This document shows positions 1 through 13,695 of a DNA stretch of 64,000 bases, in pieces. Source of the stretch: Metaphire vulgaris (Eukaryota > Annelida > Clitellata > Crassiclitellata > Megascolecidae); NCBI GenBank assembly GCA_018105865.1, contig CM030833.1:30368640-30432639 (forward strand), given 5' to 3'. The notes under the pieces were generated by a model. It had not been told where the DNA came from. It was given only the letters and a program-made list of their open reading frames with translations, and searched no databases. The translations under genes and the position numbers were made by a program. Numbering within the stretch: position 1 is the first letter of the stretch; each line of letters opens with the position of its first letter.

Positions 1-946
1 AGTTCTGCCGATTTGCAGAAGCTGGAGTTGAGTATGTCTGTTCTGACCGCTGACTGTTTGTAGATGACCGAGTGAAAGTGCGTTGGATCTGTGCTCTGCT
101 GTTTGAAATAGCGTTTGGCTCGTTCGATGACGTACAACTCATCCGGGGTCTGGATTTTGCCCTCGAAGATCCCGTCCGTTGTTACGATTCCATGCACTCT
201 CGACTCCACCTCGTCTAAAACAAAAGCACCCACCGATAACCGTACACTTCTCAGTAAGTCAATATGTAAAACGACATTTCTATAGCGCTGTCATTAAGCT
301 GTGTGCAGTTCTCGCGAGCTTAATCACGAGCGCTCAATTTGTGTAAAATCCATTTCCGATTTGGTAGAAAGTGACAACGATCGGAGGGTGGCGACGTGTC
401 GTTGTGCGCATGCGCGTGCGGCCACCTACCGACCGCCACTAGAAACAACTAGCGCGAAGAAGATGCAACAACTCGGTGCGAGAGCGTTACCCTCGATGTA
501 TCCCACGTAGGCCCTGGATGGATCGAACAGAACAGCTCCTCCGGTCCCATTCTCGATCACCAGATACGAACTGAACACATCCGCGTCTCTCCTCAGCCTC
601 ATCTTAAACGTCCTAGGAAAAGAAACTGCATGTTAAAAACGTCCTAGGAAACGAAAACCCGTATTAGGCTTAGAGAAAAACTCGAACACAGAACATTGCA
701 CGGGAAACTATACTATGTAAAGAAAACAGTCTGTAGTCTGTAACAAGTAAAACGTAACTGATTGAATGCGGCGTGGCTGTAAAGTAACCTGAGCTCCATG
801 CGATCTAACAAGAGCTTAAATTTCCTCGTCGTCTTTTGTTAGTAATTGGAGAATTTTCGCTAATTACGCTATTATTCCTGGAACGTTTGAGCTGCTTCTT
901 AAAATAAAAAAAACGTGTAGTGCAAGTGAAACCGCCGCCGCTGCTG

Positions 947-979
<33 letters not shown>

Positions 980-1264
980 ATGACTAGAATAAATGACGGA
1001 TCTATAGCCTGTACGCGTTGTCGTTGTGTCCTTTGGTCGTCTGCCCAGTGCCCACCTGCCGTAAGCGTGTGCGTTGAGTGACAGCCGTCCGTCCGGTGAC
1101 CTTTTCGACCTTCTGCTTTCCGTCTGGAGTTCGACGGAATCGTAGTAGAGCGGTTCGAACTCGGATATGAAGTCCGTCAACGACTTCCCAGCTGACTTTC
1201 CAACTAAACACAAAACGAGCGCTATATAAAGAGCACAAAGAATGGGAATAAGCAGCAAAACCAT
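1..1264 (-). CDS. ADAM10: ADAM10/Kuzbanian-like metalloprotease, N-terminal exons (partial)
   Basis: Membrane metalloprotease (alpha-secretase, Notch and ephrin sheddase), N-terminal part only. Coding exons: complement(1056..1264, 491..612, 1..214), the last cut by the window edge. Exon 1 starts at MVLLLIPILC, a hydrophobic signal peptide, and runs through the prodomain start to HAYG. Exon 2 joins as HAYGRTFKMRLRRDADVFSS, matching the R-x-F-x-(L/M)-R-(L/M)-(K/R)-R-D block of ADAM10 prodomains. Exon 3 carries GIFEGKIQT and FHSVIY, also diagnostic of this prodomain. Donors at 1055, 490 and acceptors at 613-614 and 215-216 are GT/AG, and phases (2, then 1) agree. Another ATG lies upstream in frame at 1312; I chose 1264 because it begins directly with the signal peptide. 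The catalytic domain, disintegrin domain and membrane span must lie left of the window. Assignment rests on remembered family motifs; ADAM17 fits less well. Confidence 0.86.
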
Positions 1265-1681
1265 AATGTAAATGAATGGCCGGGGTGGTGGTATATATAT
1301 AGTGGTTCTCACACAGAGCAGATCCTACTGAACCACCCTAAATCCTGTTGTTATTATTATTGTAATTTATTTATTTGCTATTAAATTGTGTGGTCCACTA
1401 GTTTAAGAACCTTGGGGCCATCGTGGGCGTAGCCAGAATGTTTGATTGGTAGACATTTGGAAGCGTTGGGGAAGGGAAGGCTTCAACTTCTCTTGCTTAC
1501 GAGCTGCGCTATAAAAATATAATTGCGTCATTCATAAGTAACGTGCATCATTATCTATATGCAATAACAAAGATCAACGCGCAGGTTAAAACACAGGTGC
1601 TGTATAATTTTTATTGTGTCCAAGATCCAGTCTACTGTTGCTGTCGGTGGATTTGGAGTATTAAAATTGGTGCTATTAAAC

Positions 1682-1957
<276 letters not shown>

Positions 1958-2365
1958 AGTTAGTGATAATAATAATAGAAATTGTTGGTTGTATGTAAAT
2001 GAAATTGAGTTCAAAAATCTTTCTGGCACGGGCGTAAATCACGGGGGGAGGCTTGGGGGAGGCTTGGGGGACGGACCCACCCAATAATTAGTGAAGGGGA
2101 TGTGGAATCAATCGTCCATTAAACCCGCCAACGTTAAGACACTGTGTTAGACTCTCTCTGTCTCAAACTATTTTATGCTGAAAGAATGAACACAGCTAAT
2201 GGAGATTAGAAGATTAAGCTGCATTTTGTTTCACATAATAAATGTCAATACTATAGGCTAAACGCATTAGATTTGATTTAGCTTAATGATAAGCTTAACC
2301 AGTTTAGCTTCAGTATGTTTTACTTATATAGGCCTATTCTTGTATATTATCTATATCGGTCTACG

Positions 2366-2368
<3 letters not shown>

Positions 2369-2416
<48 letters not shown>
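2369..2416. repeat. (CA)n microsatellite
   Basis: A perfect CA dinucleotide run of about 48 bp in intergenic DNA. Confidence 0.97.
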
Positions 2417-2418
<2 letters not shown>

Positions 2419-2718
2419 CATCCGTGCAAAATAGTCGTAGACCAAACAGATGCTGCATGGACTATCGATTTTTAAAAACTCACCATAGTATCCAATATCC
2501 CTCCAAAAAGTGGGATTTCAATACTTATGGGTGTGAATACTTTTTTTTAAATATTCTTATCCCCCCCCAATGGTGATGCCAGTTTTCTAGCGATGTTCAA
2601 TGTGAGGAATTTAGCATTAAATTTTGTATTCGGTGAATAGAATAGCGCTAGTTTCAAGACCAGACCCAGATAGAGCGATTTTCGTAGTTGTTGATTTTAG
2701 TTTCAGACAACGACATCG

Positions 2719-2751
<33 letters not shown>

Positions 2752-3930
2752 CAACAACATCTATCGTAATCGTAGTCGTCAAAGTCCTCAGGCTTAAAAC
2801 AATCCAGCAGTGTTTATATATTTTGTATTTTTGCTATATTTCAGATTCGGCATTGAACACACTTGTTTGTTCTGTATTTTGTCATAAGAATCCATCGGCG
2901 AAACCGTTAGTTAGCATATTTGAATGTCTCAAGGTGCGTTCACACAAGGCTCTGCACACAAACATTGCCGTGTCACACACCCACTCTTCAAAATTATTAT
3001 CTTCGAATATTTCATCTTTGAAATTAATTAGCCAACAGAACTTTAGCGACACTATGTCATTTGCCAGCATCAGATTCATCGGCCATTCGATGTGCTTTGA
3101 TTCAAAGTCATTTTATTCTATCATAAGAATCACGTGATCTGGGCGATTTAGGAAGTATTGACATCTGCGAAAAAACACTAAAATGCCTCTTCACTCTTCA
3201 CTTTGTCGGAAAGAGTGCGTTCACTTTCTTCGGATGAAGTTATAAAGACAGTGTAAATGTCATCGGAGCAATAGGCCTACATCGCAATTTGCGGTGTTCG
3301 TAGCATTTTACCGGTCAAAAATCAAAGTGGATTTTTACGGCCGCGGAGTGGGGGTCATTGTATGGAGTTAATCCTTACTGTGGAGACCACTGCGTAGCAC
3401 GCGTTCGGGCCGTTCGCCCTATCGAATCAACAGCCCCCGGACTGCCCTGGGGCCACCCTGGGCTGCCCCTCAGCTGCCCTCTGGGCCGGCGTCGCTTGAG
3501 TCACGGCGGCGCATTGATCGCGCGGCGCTGTGTCCAACTCCCCTCCACCCACCCACCCATCCACCCATCCGGCCGTTTCACCTTGACCGATGGCCACATG
3601 CCATCGCTTGTCAAGCCCCGCTCCCACCCACCCACCCTCTTCCAGTCCCACCCCCTCTAATTCCGGACTCGAAGTTGGCAATTACGGCGAATAGCAAATC
3701 GGTGGCAGGCGTCGTCCGGAATATATGAAGAGCGCATGCGCAAAGGAAAGACCCTGGAATCACTTCCTAGATGCTCACTACGCAGCAGTGGATCGACCTG
3801 GAAGGGGCAAGAACTTCTCATCTTTCGACGCAATTTGGAACTATAATAATCTAGAACGTAACCCCTCCCCCCACTCCGCATTAATCTCTTCTCCTGTGTC
3901 ACCACGCAAAAGCGTGCAAATTATATGCTA

Positions 3931-3983
<53 letters not shown>
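3931..3983. repeat. (TA)n microsatellite
   Basis: A pure TA run of about 50 bp. A SINE-like copy starts about 60 bp to its right. Confidence 0.95.
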
Positions 3984-3985
<2 letters not shown>

Positions 3986-4039
3986 TAAAATTCAATTTAG
4001 CCTATGAAATTACGCACTTTTCATTATCTAATCATCTAT

Positions 4040-4150
4040 GATCTTAAACTTATATAGCGCCACTTTAATAATGCACAAAAGCGTCGGCGCACCGGATCAA
4101 AATCCTTCGAGATCCAGGTGGTCGAATCCAGGATGCCATACTTAGGGCAA
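4040..4150. repeat. SINE-like repeat with TATAGCGCCA core
   Basis: Carries the core actTaTATAGCGCCActtt...aatgcac...gatcaaaatc. Related copies, complete or partial, occur near 10862, 16340 (inverted), 34130, 41094, 57850 (inverted) and 60040 (inverted). The same order of blocks (TATAGCGCCA, AATGCA, cagccgatgg, ccaaatcaaaatc) in independent places marks a dispersed short element. I did not find clear A/B boxes, so SINE is a tentative class. Confidence 0.6.
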
Positions 4151-4674
4151 TGCCTTCAACAGGCGTTTGTAACTTCATAACTGTATAACACTCCCACCGT
4201 GAATAAAACTAAGGCATGGATTCTGGCGCCCCTCTCCCCCCCCAGACGGCTCTCGGGGCAGCTTCCCCCTCTAGTTACGGCTCGGGGGCACTCTCCTCTT
4301 GATCGAGAACGCCCCCTCCCAAAGGGTCGGAATCTTTGTTTTCTCTTGCGTCTTCGATCATTAGTCTGTTTGGCTCTCATCTTTTGTTGCTTTATGAACA
4401 TTCGAACACTTAGCCTGGGATACAAAAAGCCAGCAGTTTAGCAGACTTAAATCCCAATTGATAATTATTATTTAAAACTTATTTTAGATTTATTAGAATT
4501 CGTTGACACAGAGCCTTGTGGTTGCCAGCGTCAGTGTAACCATGTTTTTAATTGAGGTCCCAGTCCTCTAATAATGTTTTTGGGGGTGGCAGGGGTGCAT
4601 GGGGAAATTTCCGCTTTCTCTTTGTGCTTTAGAATTTTTATTGCGATGCTATTTAGTAATAAGATTCTGTCTCG

Positions 4675-4693
4675 GTATGTCTCTGTGTCTGTG

Positions 4694-4724
<31 letters not shown>

Positions 4725-4776
4725 GTCTCTGTCTGTCTGTCTGTCTCTGTCTGTCTCTCTGTCTGTCTCTCTCGCT

Positions 4777-4811
<35 letters not shown>
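4675..4811. repeat. CTGT/CT-rich simple repeat
   Basis: Interrupted CTGT and CT units over about 135 bp, ending in a pure TC run. Non-coding low-complexity sequence. Confidence 0.93.
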
Positions 4812-4813
<2 letters not shown>

Positions 4814-5339
4814 TTTGAGATTCTTATAACCTTCTGGTACCACGGTTGACAGGTGTATGTTTACCTGTTGTTGAAGCGGATGTGACGTAGGCGACAAGCG
4901 CCTTCATCAGAAACATCATAAACAGAGTGACGTCCATTGGTCCACATCAGATAACGGAGGATCCCTCAAGGACGTCTGCTCACCACCACAGAGGCAACGC
5001 TCCCCACCGAAACACCGCGGCGTCTCCTTCCGCCGTCGACCGAAGGACATGGAACGCGCTCTTCCTAACGCGCACTACATTTATCCGCGCAACGACACAT
5101 TGCCATGCTTTATATACATACATACATACATACATACACAGAGCGTCGTAAAAGTATATTACGAAGACATTGTAGAAGCGAATTTTCCGTATTAATCAAT
5201 CCACGGTGTGTTGGCGTTGGAAGAACAGACGGTCAGAAACTTCCAGAATTTCTAATCAACGACGTCGTTCTGAAAAGGGTCTGAACACGCGCGGTCCGGC
5301 AGTTGGAATTTCAGGGCTCTGGTGGGAAGAAGGATGCGA

Positions 5340-5645
5340 TGACGACAGAGATCCATCCCTAGAATATCTCATTCCCACGATGGCCGCCGTCACGGACGGC
5401 CTTCGACGGGGCGGCGGCGGCGGTGTCTTCCGGGCGCGGCCAGGCAGGCGCAGGGCACGCGCGCGCCGCTCGCCACCGATCCGGCGGCCCGAGATGCAGC
5501 GGGCGGGCGAAGGGAAAGACGGACGCACAGGCGGCGGGTCCGTCGTCGGAATTCTACTTACACGAGAACGACGAAAGGGGGAGGTAGAAGGAGAGGAACC
5601 CGAAGGCTGGGACCCGAAGGCTGGAGACTGCCATGCCGGCCGCCA

Positions 5646-5687
<42 letters not shown>

Positions 5688-5790
5688 GCCGCCGCCGTGG
5701 TCATCGGCCAAGCAAGGCCTTGCTGCTGCTGCTGATGATGATGCTGAGACAGAGGCGTCGTCGTCGTCGTCGTCGTCGTGGGGAGACGAC
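5340..5790. other. GC/CpG-rich island with (CCG)n and (CGT)n
   Basis: Strongly GC- and CpG-rich relative to its AT-rich surroundings, with a CCG run at about 5649-5690, GCTGCT runs and a CGT run near 5757-5780. A 212-codon frame crosses it on the plus strand, but its Pro/Gly/Arg/Ser content follows base composition. It could be a promoter or first-exon island of a gene I cannot identify. Confidence 0.45.
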
Positions 5791-5845
5791 GATCAATACA
5801 CCCTTATGCAATCGGCGAGGTCTTGTCAAATCTCATGCATATAGG

Positions 5846-5932
<87 letters not shown>
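5846..5932. repeat. (AT)n microsatellite
   Basis: A pure AT run of about 85 bp that abuts a TAGGCCTA palindrome on its left. Confidence 0.96.
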
Positions 5933-5935
<3 letters not shown>

Positions 5936-6835
5936 ACGTATATATATATAAAAATATTGTATTTGCAACGTTCCATAATTACATGTATATGCAGGGTGGT
6001 CCTATAAATACGAGGCCATCTTGTATCGCTGCTAAAATTGTGACGACCCGTTCGGTCGAAGTGCGTGCATTTTGTTGTACTTCAACACGGTATTGTGCAG
6101 TCGTTTGTTGTCTCTTCTAAGTTCAACCAGCAGTGGCTCCACCTAGCGAAAATAGTTATGCTGTAGGACACGCGCACCAAGGTCAGATCATTTCCTAGTA
6201 AAAGTTTTGCGTAGCAACGACATCACTGTGACGTCATCAAAGCAGACGACAGTAAGACACTGCATTAAAAATTCAACTAGGCCTACTCGGTACTTTTAGC
6301 AACCAAACATAGTAACTTAACCTACTGGAAATCTGTTTTCGCCAGGTGGCGCCTCTGTGTGTTGAAATTCTATAGTTAAAAACTTAAATGACTGTAGGCC
6401 TATTCGACTATTCCCCATTATAATTATAATATCGCAGGATAGCACCAGCTACCGTGCATTTTGACCCGCGCGTCTTGTCAAAGCTTCTATTCTGAGACAG
6501 GATATTCCCGTTTTTATCGGACCACCCTGTATGCATAGGCCTATGTTTACGCACGAAGTCGATAGATGCCAGTGGCGTAACCAGAGTCAAAATGGAACCC
6601 GGGCAGCTGACCAACTCAACAGTCGTTTAAAATACAACTGTAAATGTCAATATTTACATTATGTTTATCAATGCAAATTTCAAAGTCACAATAGACTAAT
6701 GATTGAACGCAATATGTGATTTCTTGCATGAACAATTTGATAAAATGCCACCAAATTTTTTTTACATCACAACAAAACCTAGGCCTAACAATCAGTCAGC
6801 TAGTTTTGAGGAAGTTTAAGCTTCAAACATGTAGG

Positions 6836-6934
6836 CAGTGTTTAATCTAGACTCCTGGACTCCGGGGGGAGAACTGAAAAAGCCGGGGGGAACTGACAAA
6901 GCCGGGGGATAATTCTACTAGGGGCCGCTGTTAG
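6836..6934 (+). mobile_element. MITE fragment, CAGTGTTTAATCTA terminus
   Basis: The left end and interior (CAGTGTTTAATCTA, 'ctcctggactccgg', 'aactgacaaagccggg') match the complete element at 43722-43893. The right half is missing: the sequence switches to another dispersed repeat at about 6935, so that repeat probably truncated or inserted into this element. Confidence 0.7.
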
Positions 6935-7392
6935 CATGGAGGGCGCCACAAGCCAAATATTGGATGGGCCAACATGGCCTGTTTGAAATTAGACAAGCAA
7001 GGACTAGTGCTACAGTAGGCTATAGATATGGGCTATAGATATGCAAAAATTCAGAAGAGTGATGAAACAAATTAAAACCACATATTCTTGTGTCCCCATC
7101 TTTGCTGTGTCAAACTGTACTAGAATTGTCAATATATTCTGTCTCATTTTTTTTTCTAGAGCTTTCGAAATGCCACGAAAAATAATGAGCCATTTGAAAC
7201 GACACTATACAAAGTCTTTCAGAAATCTATTCTCTGTCAAATGTCTAAAAAATCAATCGAGAGATAAGATGGCGCTTAAGAGAGCTGGTTTCTTCTATTA
7301 CAGGTTTTATAGACCACAAAAATATTATAAAATTGATACCCTGTTTGAAATTGGACAAAGCAAGGATTAGTGGTACAGTAGGCTATAGAAAA
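6935..7392 (+). repeat. Dispersed repeat family 'GGCGCCACAAGCC', copy A
   Basis: Begins catggagggcgccacaagcc and contains 'tgggccaacatggcctg' and 'agatatgcaaaaattcagaa'. The same ordered blocks recur at 45902-46351 (same strand) and 40287-40678 (opposite strand). A block 'ctgtttgaaattrgacaa...acagtaggctatag' occurs near both ends of the copy, giving it terminal direct repeats. The short frames inside are not a recognised transposon protein. Confidence 0.85.
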
Positions 7393-9459
7393 TGTGTTCA
7401 ATTGTTTTTAACAGAGGGGCTACTGTTGCTAGACTCACTATTCCCACCAAAATTTTTTGAATCCACTCGCGGTCGGCCTCGACCAGGGGAAGGTCGAGCC
7501 AACCCAGCCCATCTGAGTCCTGACAAATAGAACGTTGGTCTATGACTATGAACCGACCATTTAAATCCTGTTGCTAATAAGTGACTGCTCGTTAGCTACT
7601 CGAAATCTGCATCCATTTTCCCGTAGTCTCTCTTCTGAACTTCTCTCAGTTTCTACCTTCCTCGTTTGAATTTCCATTCTTCAGATAAATGGCAATTCTT
7701 TTTCTCCTTAAGACTTTTCGGGGTTCAACCCCCCACCCTCGAAATTATGTCATGAAAGGCTTCTTTACTCAAGATTATAAATGACAAGTTAAATGTCATG
7801 TGTGGTGAAACATAGGCTTCTGGTCGTAAAACTTGTCTTGCAAGTAATCCAACTCTAACAAAGTTTGGATAACAAGACTCGGGCAGCTCCTATAAAATCG
7901 TAATTACTGTAGTCTTAATTCCTGCAACCTTTTGCGGTTTATGGCTTTCCAAAGGTGGAAATTCAAAAATGTGTCTGGAAATCTAGTCACTGACTAAAAT
8001 ACAGGTACAGCGACATTCAACAAAAGCCACATTTAATGGAATGTTCAGGTTGCTTATATTAATTAAACATTTAACATTAAATGCCAAATATTAATATTAA
8101 ACCTTAAATATTAACATTAAATAAAAATCTACAAATTCAATTCAGTATGTGCCATGTGGCATATAATGGTAGATAAATTTCACAGGAGAGAATTATAATA
8201 CAAGATGACCAAAACAACCGACTAACAAATACAAGTTATACATTAAAAAGAATTATAACAACCTATTAAAATAGGTTCTAACAAATACATAAAGTACATA
8301 CATACTTTTAAATACAAGTACATCTTGGCGATTTGTCACATTCAACCGAAAATTAAAAGACCATCCATCATATTCAGTAGCAATTTTAAATATTTTCATT
8401 CAACTTGCAGTATTCATGTTTTAGAAATTTCATTAGTGTTAAGTGGTAACATTATTTTTTGCATAATTATTAGACACGGTAGCAGACCCTGAAGTATAAA
8501 TATATTGGTTCAGGTCAGACTGACCTTTGACACCATTTAAGCCTAAACATTTTTTTAGTCATATGACACGAGGTGACTAAAAACTAACAATAAACAATTT
8601 CCAACAATAATTTGAAGCAGTTTAGCAAATTCCACGATTCTTAAGATAAAAACATTTCACTGATCACAACTTCCAGCACAAGTGCATCGTCAATTCTGTG
8701 TACCGCTAATTTGCAATGCTACAATCTCAAGATTTGTTTGCTTATAAGCAGAAGGTGTGGAACCACAACAAAACACCAAAGACCAATATTGTAAATATTG
8801 TAAGCAATGGCAACTTTTACAGCATTGGTAGACGCAAGTCTTCGCATCTAAACATAGCACTGACAGATATGAAAGGTGTAATATATCTTCTGGAAATTCT
8901 ATCACGGTTGAAAAGTTAGGACACAAAAGAAAGCAGACATGCATTTCTCTAATAAAATAGCAAATCTACATAATTATCTAGCGGAGTTATAAAGATGAAA
9001 CACTGGAGTGAAGCTAGAAATATTGTCATCATTGTCACAACCGCAATTATTGCATTGTCCATATCGGATAAACCTTTGCATCAGCATCTGGCAGGAACAA
9101 ATTATAGGTACTAATGATGGGTACTAACAGATATCTGGTATCTAGTGTAACTTACCAGCTACAACTGATATCTGAAATACTGAATATAAATTGGAATGTA
9201 ACAGATGCTATCATTAATTTTAGCAATGCAATAAAATCCATTAATGGTAATTGTCAGTGAAATTTTTATCCCAAAACACAATAACCAACTATATTTAATA
9301 TAAAGCAGTCGGAAATGAAATCACATAAAATGAATCTTACTGCACCTTTCATAGTACAAGTAATTTTTTAAAAACTCTTGTGGCAATACATTTTTAAGCC
9401 ACACTGGTTAGGTGAGCAAATAATTAAATATGGAGTACAGAGAAAAGTTGAAGTCCTTG

Positions 9460-12080
9460 CTATGGTCTTCGTGCTGGAGGAGGAGGGGCAGCTGAATGTC
9501 GGGCAAACTGATCAGGAACAGGAGGAAGACTTCTTACCCCGTTTCTTGTCGTCGTGGAACCGTTTGACGTAGCGTTTGTACGGCCATTTTGCTAAAACAA
9601 ATGACGATCTCAGGTACAGAACAGATTCAGCCAAAAACTAAAATAGATCTGTAAAAAATGAGAATTTAGCTAGAAAAAATCAAAGCGGAAAAAATCCAAA
9701 ATCAATTATCCATCATCCGCATCAACATTCCTGTCTGGCGTCAAAAATCCGACGATGCAAAAGAATGGAATTTCGAAAATTTGCCTCAAATGTGACTTGC
9801 CCAAGTAGTAAACATGGCTCTAATTTGGATGGGACTTGGCGTGCCATTGGCCGGTGCCCTAAGCATTATGACAGTGGCGCCATAGAAGTTCAATGACTGG
9901 TAGTACAACGGTCACAGATTTGCAATAATTTGGAAAATATTCAAAGATTTGATGCCCTTACGCTTAGATTATAGGCCTCAGCGATTGCGTTACTAGCTCC
10001 CCACACTTTCTGATAAATGTCTTCACTGTGTATGGTGTTGAAAATGAAAATACCTTCCCCGGTTTTACACGACCTGAAAACAAAAAGACAATGACAGATT
10101 GCAATTGCTCAAACTGCCCCAAAAATTCAAATACAGATTTCGGAACTTGTTTTGTCTTTTGACGCTTAATTTGGAAGTTCCAATCCCATAATGCCTTGTA
10201 TGCTGGCAACGTATTCAGCCGATTTATTAGATAAATTTTTAAACGGAAAACAGACCTTCCCGATTCGAAAAGGAATTTGGTTTCGTCGCGACTATAGCGC
10301 CTCAGCGAAGGCAGCGGCCAAACCATGAGACATCGATCAGGATTATCGACGTCCAGTAGATAAATGCTGTCGGAGGTGATCTGTAGAAGGCACTCGCCGT
10401 AGAAGTTCATAAGCGGCGTTTGCAAGAGGAAAACATTGAACGTGTCTGAAAAACAAAATAGTTTCATTACAAGAACAAAGAGAAGAACTGTAAAAAAAAT
10501 TACAGAGACAAATTCACATTGGCATTCACATTTATTGGTTCAAAATGCAAGATGGCTACTGCATTTAAATGTCTATTAACCCAAAGGGTAAAATGATCTG
10601 TATCATTTCCCGACTTGTTCACATCTAAGAAACTCAGTTGACTTTCAAAATGACAAATAATGATGCTGTGTTCTTCACTGACCGGTCATGTTGTTGTTCA
10701 GCAAAAGGTCAAGTCGCCGTTCTCCGGACAAACAGCACATGTCCTGCAGGATCATCATCCAGGAAATTGCCTCAGATTCTACACACAGACAACCACAATG
10801 TCATACAACATCTCAGATTCCAAACAGGAATTTATGATTGTTAACAATAATAATAATAATTTTGCACTTCTATAGCACCAGTTCTAATACCCAAGGGTAG
10901 CAATCGATGGTACTTCAAGTCCATTCACAAAAGATCCAGGTCATTACAGAGATCATTTTTGAATCGGGAAGATCTGTTTTCCATTTAAATAAAACATGGT
11001 GACGTCAAGTAATTATAGAAGCAAGCGAAACAGGAGATTCACGTAGAGACATGCAAAGTTCTACGTTACAGAGCAAACACACGCTCTGTTTATGGAAAAG
11101 CTCAGCACAAAAGCCGTGTTACTGCACATGACAGCTAAATTTAGAAATAGAGGCTGAGCAAATGCATGATATCCTGGTTCACAGATAACAAGTTGAAATA
11201 TAAGAGTGAACTTGAACCAGACCCATGTTCATTATTTTAAATGGTGACAAAAAAATAAACTCAAGGATCAAGTATCACACACACTCACGCACGCGCGATG
11301 AAAACACGCCTAAAACCTTTCACCCAAATGCAAATATAAATGTACAATAAAAATAATTTGAATAAAGCAAAGCAAAATGGACAGGAAGAATTTACTGTGA
11401 AATAAACTAGAAAAAATAACTGGTGATATTACAAAACATTTTAAATTCAGAAGTTCTGAATTATCGAAAGCATTGTACCCATTTGAAGCTCTATCTGGAA
11501 GGATTTTCCATTTCTAAAGTAAACAAACACTGTGCTTTTCTCATCTTTTCGCAAATGATCAATGCTTCTGATGTCTTTTAGTTCAACAGGCTTTCCAGAG
11601 CTTTCCATTAACATGGACGCCTTTTCGTTTTTATACTTCTCAAAGCGCAGAGGACCACGACTAGAAGGCCTTCGTAGGATCAGCCAGTACTGTTGGTACA
11701 TCTAAACAAAATAGTACCAATGAAGTTCATGCAAAACATCACAAATAATACGTGATAAAATACAAATAAGAATAAATGAAGAAAGGAACAAATCCTTTGC
11801 ATGTGTTACCCTATTTAATGACAAATTATCTAATTTTGTCAAATGGCTTATAAAAATTAGCCGTTGTTTATAAACATGCTGGTACTCTGCATTACCATCA
11901 AATTGGCCACTGTCTTTTTCATTTACGTCATGCAATTAATGCAACAATACTTTGAAGAAATGGGCTGTCTAAAAAGCTATTGAAATCCTGGAGCAGCAAA
12001 TAATAATGTGAGGCTAGGTAAGCAAGAAAATAAAATCTTGTGAATTTATATAGCATCTCTGATAGTAGTACTGCAGTAGC

Positions 12081-12168
<88 letters not shown>

Positions 12169-12403
12169 TGCCAGTCTAAATTTGAAATAGCCATAGCCAG
12201 TTAGGGTCATTTTATCCAAAGGGTCATCCTGGTTGGAACTGTGGCATTGCTCAGATGGCTAAATCCAAAATCATGACAGAAAGTCAATTCCAATATTAAA
12301 TGTTGGCAATTAGACGATGTGTGCGGCACAAGACACTCACCCCAAGTCGGCTCTTGACTTTGACGGAGCCTTGTTTAACAATGTCATTGAAATTTGCTGA
12401 CAT
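9460..12403 (-). CDS. Docking protein, DOK4/5/6-like (PH + IRS-type PTB)
   Basis: Adaptor recruited to receptor tyrosine kinases, at the membrane and in the cytosol. CDS: complement(12341..12403, 11479..11701, 10683..10778, 10256..10445, 9962..10073, 9460..9591), 816 nt, 271 aa, all junctions GT-AG and in phase. Exon 1 gives [20 protein letters not shown], the DOK4/5/6 N-terminus. The PH domain spans about residues 7-115, with exon 2 reading [10 protein letters not shown] and exon 3 [13 protein letters not shown] around the conserved Trp of the last PH helix. The PTB domain spans about 128-228, with [20 protein letters not shown] and [15 protein letters not shown], the phosphotyrosine-binding core. 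The C-terminal tail is short (exon 6, 43 codons, proline-rich, ending in PPPPARRP) and has no obvious YxxM or YxxP motif, so it is shorter than vertebrate DOK4-6 (about 300-330 aa). Divergent to RTEL1, with about 2.1 kb between start codons. Confidence 0.93.
10862..10965. repeat. SINE-like repeat copy in a DOK intron
   Basis: Reads 'cacttctatagcaccagttctaatacccaagggtagcaatcgatgg...aaagatccaggtcatt'. The second half closely matches 47035-47095 (aatcgatggtagcct...aaaagaccaggtcattccagagatcag), showing a dispersed element. Confidence 0.6.
12020..12166. repeat. SINE 5' end followed by (TA)n microsatellite
   Basis: 'aataaaatcttgtgaatttatatagca...tagtagtactgcagtagctgc' matches the starts of the copies at 14691 and 21806. 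It is then replaced by about 83 bp of pure TA repeat. Both lie within DOK intron 1. Confidence 0.7.
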
Positions 12404-13504
12404 TTTACGATGATAATTGGCTTCTGCATGCAAAGCAAACAGCTTACTGCTCCCAACCGATACGATGTTGCTGATTTTTAAGTCGACCAACTAGATTATT
12501 CCATTCAGAAAAGAGACGCAACTGAAGCTCGTACTCCTCCTATCCTAAGATGGAGCCAAAAAGAAAACAAAAAAATTTCAAATAACAGACCACAACTAAC
12601 AAAATCTCTCTACACAGCGCCTTCCTTTAGCGGCAATATTAACATTATATGAAAATTTTGAATCAACTTCATCAGACAATTTATGAAAATTTCAGCATGC
12701 TGAAATGAAATATTGAGCAAACAATATGCATGTTGAAGTAACAGCCTCCACTCACTTCTACAGTAACACTAAAATCTGGCAACTGGTGGAAAAACTAATA
12801 CTCATGCACTTACTCTAGTAAAAACCCAAAGACAATTTGAAATGATGCAATGGGGGTTGTCAGTCACTGAGAAAATATCTGTTGTCATGGTGGTGATGAT
12901 CTAGTGTCACCAAGAGAAAGATTTTTCCTAACTCAAGTTTAAATAAACTATTAGAAACAATAAAAATAAGCCTTCAACATTTAAGTTTCTACATATAATA
13001 TTTGCACATAAATTATATTTAATAGCATATCCAACGTATGTAGGTCAGAAACAAAATTCTTGACAAGATTTATTTATAATTATCTGTCACAGAAGGACAT
13101 CAGATTCTGTAAACAACTGGAACTGAAATACTTAACATGCACAAAAATCATGCAAACTGAAGACAAAAGCGAATTATTTTAACCATTTCTCATATCCCCA
13201 AACAGAACATCCGTGTTTTTATCAGCTGCAGTCTTTTATGTAAAATAGTCGACAGATAAAACCAGTATATAGTTTAAAACTTAATTAGATAAATGTCTAT
13301 TCTGCAATCATTAAAATCCAAGAAATCCAACAACGCTTTGAAGGCGATAATACACTTGTCATTTACGTCTACGTGTAACCCATCCTATCCATCCAATATC
13401 CTGCCATGTCATGATGTCCTCGTCGCTACGTGACGGGGTTGACTACTTGATTTCAACGTTGAGCAATAATTCCTCGCTGTTCTCTTTAGTTAGATGCCTC
13501 CACT

Positions 13505-13695
13505 CAGTGGCGGCTCTAGGATTTGGCAGGTGGGGGGCCGTTGGGGTGGCAACCTCTAATCATGGGGGCCAACCATTTATTGTTTAATGTATGTAGCATT
13601 AAGTATAGGGTCCCAACTGGGGGGGCACTGGGGGGACCAGGCATTCAATAGGGGGCACGGGTCCCCTGCCCCCCGCCCCGGTGGAGCCTCCACTG
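13505..13695 (+). mobile_element. hAT-type MITE, CAGTGGCGGCTC family, copy 1
   Basis: Starts CAGTGGCGGCTCTAGGATTTG and ends ggtggagcctccactg, imperfect terminal inverted repeats. It is flanked by a perfect 8-bp target-site duplication CCTCCACT (13497-13504 and 13696-13703), the length typical of hAT transposases. The interior matches copies at 28257 and 30200. No transposase is encoded. Confidence 0.93.

Noticed and set aside
899..1055. Extension of the ADAM10 first exon into a His/Gln-rich tail
   Set aside because: The donor at 1055 gives the conserved HAYGR-TFKM junction; the downstream His/Gln run is intronic CTG/ATG repeat.
5206..5844. 212-codon open frame in the GC-rich island
   Set aside because: Composition follows CCG and CGT repeats and opposite strands are equally open. 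No domain or splice support; kept only as a GC-rich region.
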